Assembly: GCA_018894105.1 (NCBI GenBank)
Contig: CM032129.1
Span: forward strand, 29,777,468-29,841,467
From: Jacaranda mimosifolia
Taxonomy: Eukaryota; Streptophyta; Magnoliopsida; Lamiales; Bignoniaceae
DNA: 64,000 nt
Direction of reading: 5' to 3'
Made by a program: the position numbers and the translations under genes. Of this stretch, positions 59,465-64,000 are shown one piece after another. The notes under the pieces were generated by a model, which worked only from the letters and a program-made list of their open reading frames with translations, made no database searches and was not told the DNA's origin. How positions within the stretch are numbered: the stretch's first letter is position 1; every line of letters begins with the position of its first letter.

Positions 59465-59786
59465 CGGTGGCCGCAGAGGCGCGGACTGCTGTGATTTTGT
59501 CGAAAGAGAAGCGGAGACTTGGAGTCTTTTTTCTTGGTCCGTTTTGGAATTTGGATAACTTCAGACTTCAGAAGTCTGACTTGGATATACGTTTAGGTGG
59601 CTCTGCCAATGGTATAATGACACGTCAGAATAAATATTTACTTTTTCTTGGTCTTTTTTCTTCTTTTACTTACCAATAATGAGAAACAAAATTGGATTAT
59701 TATGCAATAATATTTGTCTGGAGTTTGGACATAATTAAAAGACAATATTAATTTTCTGCAAATGTATATAGTATTCCATTCCGTTT
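59465..59786 (-). promoter_or_regulatory. Upstream region of the OST3 gene
   Basis: About 320 bp separate the OST3 start codon from the hAT copy B. The first ~80 bp are less AT-rich and probably are the 5' leader. I could not place the transcription start. Confidence 0.4.
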
Positions 59787-59794
59787 ATTGGGAT

Positions 59795-60135
59795 TACAGG
59801 TGTAAACTAATTGGGCCAAACCAAAATTTAGTAGGCTCAAACTCGGCTCGTACATTAATTCGCGAGCTCGAGTTGAGATTGGTGGAGCTTAAACAGCCAA
59901 ACTCAAGCTCGGCTCATTGGAATAGACGAAGGCTTGACAAGCCTTACGAGCTTAACTTGATAAAACTCGTCATAAAGAAGCAGAAAAGCTTGATTCGTTA
60001 AGTTCGAATGAGCTCGAGTTAGAGCTCGTATAGGTTTGGATTAACTCGAACTTATTTAGACTTAAAACAAAATTTATAATTATAAATTTTTTAAATAATT
60101 TTGTTATATATTTTTCTAAAAATAAAAAATTGAAC

Positions 60136-60176
<41 letters not shown>

Positions 60177-60361
60177 GGGCCTAGGTTATAATTATATATG
60201 TGTGTGTATATATATAATAAAAAACTTCATTTAGTCTCACGAGTTTTTAGAGCCGAATAAGCTCAGCTCGGCTCGAGCTTGAAAAAATTGAACCGAATAC
60301 GAGCTTCCATCCAATCGAACCCGAATTATTCGTGAATCGTCTTATTTCATTTACATCCCTA
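59795..60361. mobile_element. hAT-type non-autonomous element, copy B (567 bp)
   Basis: The ends TACAGGTGTAAAC and, inverted, TAGGGATGTAAAT match those of copy A (37952-39024). The flanks ATTGGGAT (59787-59794) and ATTAGGAT (60362-60369) agree at 7 of 8. The arms share GGAGCTTAAACAGCCAAACT, TGGAATAGACGAA, GACTTAAAACAAAAT and TTCATCCAATTGAACTTGAA-type stretches with copy A. The middle is an (ATT)n tract at 60137-60174. Confidence 0.8.
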
Positions 60362-60616
60362 ATTAGGATACTATTCTGTGTCTAAAAAGATCAAATTTAT
60401 CGATAAATTTATAAGAGTTATATGCTTGATGAGGCTTAGTAAAGATATTAACCAAAATACTCCCAAGATGGAGGAAATCACCTAGTATCAAGGAGGATTG
60501 GCATCTTTACATACGAGTCGATTTTCAACATGATTCAATACTTGATAAGACCCACAATCTAAACCATTGAAAAGGGGCACGTAGATAAAATCATGCTGCC
60601 ACTTGTGACTTATAGT

Positions 60617-61397
60617 CAGGGCATCTCAATAAAATTAGAAGTCTTGTGGAACATAAAATTAAGGCCTTTCATATATAATAAAAAATTAATTTTTTAATAC
60701 ACATGTCTTTTTAATAACTATTTCATTTTTTTGTATAAAAAAAGCTTCTTGTATAAAATATTATTATTTAAATTATATTCTCTAACTTTTTTGAGATACA
60801 AAATTATTAATTATATTTGTATAATTAATTTTATCTAAGATTCTTTTTCAATTGATAGCATAGTTAACAGATTTTATTAGTTTCAATTTTGAAAAACTTA
60901 TTTTGGAAGAAGAAAAATAAATTTAAGAAATAAAACCTTTATTTATAGTAAAAAAGAGTTAACGCTAATATTATTTAGTAATTAGTATTGAAAAATAATG
61001 AGTGAGATAGGGTTTTGATAAGTAAAAGAAAAAGAATTAAAAGGAGAGTGGAGATTTAGGAGACTGAAAAAGCAATAAAATTTATATTTATATTTTTAAT
61101 TAATTATTTTATTGTACGTTTAACTAATATGGCCTCCAAATTAAAGACCTTATACTTTTTTATGCCTAAATTGTTTGAAAAAGAAAAAAGAAAAAAAATA
61201 TATATATATATATATATGAGGTTTCTAAATTAAAGACCTAATTTTTTTAGACCGCTAATGTAAAACAAAAATATAGGCCTTATGTTTTTGTTTTTGAGGC
61301 CTAAAATATAGAAAAAAAAAAAATACATATAAGAGGCCTTCAAATCTTGAAAGCCTAAGGCGATGGCCTTTCTTAACTAAAAGTAGAGTCACCCCTG
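60617..61397. mobile_element. hAT-type non-autonomous element with CAGGG ends (781 bp)
   Basis: It begins CAGGGCATCTC and ends, inverted, CAGGGGTGACTCTAC. The flanks CTTATAGT (60609-60616) and CTTATAAT (61398-61405) agree at 7 of 8. The interior repeats AGGCCT-type words (AAGGCCTTTC, ATAGGCCTTATG, GAGGCCTAAAAT, GAGGCCTTCAAATC), typical of a widespread plant hAT group. No transposase is present. Confidence 0.78.
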
Positions 61398-61405
61398 CTT
61401 ATAAT

Positions 61406-62908
61406 ACAAGGCCATTTCAATCTATAACTATAAATACTTCCTCCATTTGTTTGCAAAGAGTAATTGAAAAACTAAATCCTTCAAGGTATGATTGAACATC
61501 CAACAAACCCAATATCTATTCCATCGTTCACTCACCCACGCATCATCGCACCTTCCTCCTTTCATTGTATCCTCATAGTCAACTAGTAGAGTCAGACCCA
61601 AGTCCAAGTCCAACAGGTCATCTATCGACCTGCAAATCTAAATAAACTGAAGAGTTGGAATCCTTGCTTCAATGCCATATGAAAATTATAGTTTGTTGGT
61701 CATTTATATTGTTTAACCATAGAGAAATTATTAAGGAATATTTTACTTATTTTTAAAGTGAACAAGCTCCTTTTTTTTTTATTTTGTTTTCTTTTTATAT
61801 AACTTGCCCTAACAACCCTACCTTTATCTTAAAAATATTTATATATTTTATATATATAAGATGACTGGGTATAGTTTTTCTGTCTTTTTTCTTTTTCCTA
61901 TTTACATATGCACATGCAAAGAATTTATCATATTTTAAACTCATATTAATATGGAAATAATGTCACTCAATTGACTATTCCATAGATGCATGGATATGGT
62001 TAAAGTTGGCACTCTCTTCTTTTGACACCAAAATTCAGCATTCCCAAAACAAATAAAAATAGAACAGAAATTTGGTAGTATGACATCTTAGGAAAAAGAT
62101 TTTATCTCTGGATTTGTAAAGATGAAAAAAAGATATTTTTTGTATTATAAAGAATCTAAAATATATCCAATCACTTGATCCCAATATTTTAGACATAATT
62201 ATGTTTGATCTTATTTAAATAAATTTTAGAATTTGTATGTGACAATGAGATTTTTGTGTAAAATTGGGATTTTTATTTATTTATATACATTCACTTGCAC
62301 TTAGGTTTTGCTGAGTTTTAAATTCAAATCTTAAAGTATAATGAAATTAATTATATCGAGATAAGTGTGAGGACGATGCTACCAGATTAATTAACACATA
62401 GATAAGTATAAAGACGATGTTATCAAATTAATAAACATTGGAGTTGGGTCCTAAAAGTTTAAGACATAGGTTTTGAGTTAAGCAAAAAATAAATGGACGA
62501 GTCAGTTAGTCTATACCAAATTAAATTGTATTAAAATTTTATCATAATCAATTTGGGTTCGATTGGATCATATTTATAGTCATTTATATTTTGGATTTAT
62601 GGGAAGTTGTTGCTTATTTTTTATTTGTGAATTAATTATGGCGTTCTATTTTCTGGAGTAGACTATTTTTCTGTGCAATCAAATCCCAGAAAAACCTCAG
62701 AGAGGTGATAATTTAGCCGTCGTTGTTGTCCAGAGAATAAAAGCCCGAGATCTTTTTGCATATTGTGAGGATAAATAGTGAATAGAGAAATTAAAGAAGC
62801 TGGCATTTCAAGCAACATCGCTACACCATCTGACGCTTATCTACAACAACATATACTTCTACAAGTTCCTCTTATTTCAGTTTATTTTCGTTTCATCTGA
62901 GTCCCAAT
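61406..62908. other. Intergenic DNA and 3' side of THI1
   Basis: No gene recognised. The last ~200 bp (62700-62908) are probably the 3' untranslated part of THI1. I looked for a TPP riboswitch-like fold and saw none by eye; in plants that switch belongs to THIC, not THI1. Confidence 0.4.

Positions 62909-64000
<1,092 letters not shown>

Noticed and set aside
62700..62908. Possible TPP riboswitch downstream of THI1
   Set aside because: I saw none of the conserved CUGAGA or GAUGCUUAAC-type core by eye, and in plants this switch is known from THIC.

Overview
The window reads as nuclear DNA of a eudicot plant. It has spliced genes with GT/AG introns, very AT-rich intergenic sequence, and plant-type families: a class IV HD-ZIP factor, a ROP-interactive CRIB protein, a plastid-type THI1/THI4 enzyme, plant DNA transposons and a Ty1/copia element. 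The species cannot be named from the sequence alone. I see no rRNA, no canonical tRNA, no CRISPR array, and no bacterial or viral operon.

Layout. Positions 237-13393 hold one degenerate Ty1/copia retrotransposon with LTRs of about 1.03 kb. A 5.9-kb Mutator-like element (MULE, 1171-7113) sits inside its 5' LTR. The nesting is shown by a perfect 9-bp target duplication and by the uninterrupted 3' LTR, which preserves the empty site. From 13.4 to 26 kb the DNA is a mosaic of non-autonomous DNA transposons: a 2.9-kb CACTA element (13916-16836), a Tourist-like MITE, a 1.33-kb MULE with long terminal inverted repeats (18599-19931), a small Helitron with a doubled 5' end, and a CACTA-type MITE. From 27.4 to 30.6 kb lies a complete 10-exon minus-strand HD-ZIP IV gene of the PDF2/ATML1 subclass (725 aa predicted). 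Its upstream side carries a GA/CT-rich leader, a degenerate ~100-bp tandem array interrupted by a tRNA-derived SINE, and a second copy of the CACTA-type MITE.

From 34 to 45 kb I see only transposon-derived and AT-rich sequence: hAT copies with 8-bp duplications, a CACTA element with arrays of the GGTCACTAA motif, and Tourist and hAT MITEs. From 45.9 to 64 kb four recognisable genes lie on the minus strand. These are a small CRIB/RIC gene (45925-47388), an NTF2 gene (54385-55531), a single-exon OST3/OST6 oligosaccharyltransferase subunit (58433-59464), and the 3' part of a THI1 thiazole synthase gene (62909 to the window edge). A solo Ty3-type LTR candidate, a second SINE and three further hAT/dispersed repeats lie between them.

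The five host genes do not form a pathway. They concern epidermal identity, ROP GTPase signalling, nuclear import of Ran, N-glycosylation and thiamin synthesis. I did not find a clearly new biological system. The most informative part is the layered transposon record: the ordered nesting, the exact target duplications, the MULE with internal copies of its own terminal motif, and the two GC-rich islands with shared palindromic motifs. All splice junctions and element borders were read by eye; no alignment or database search was run.
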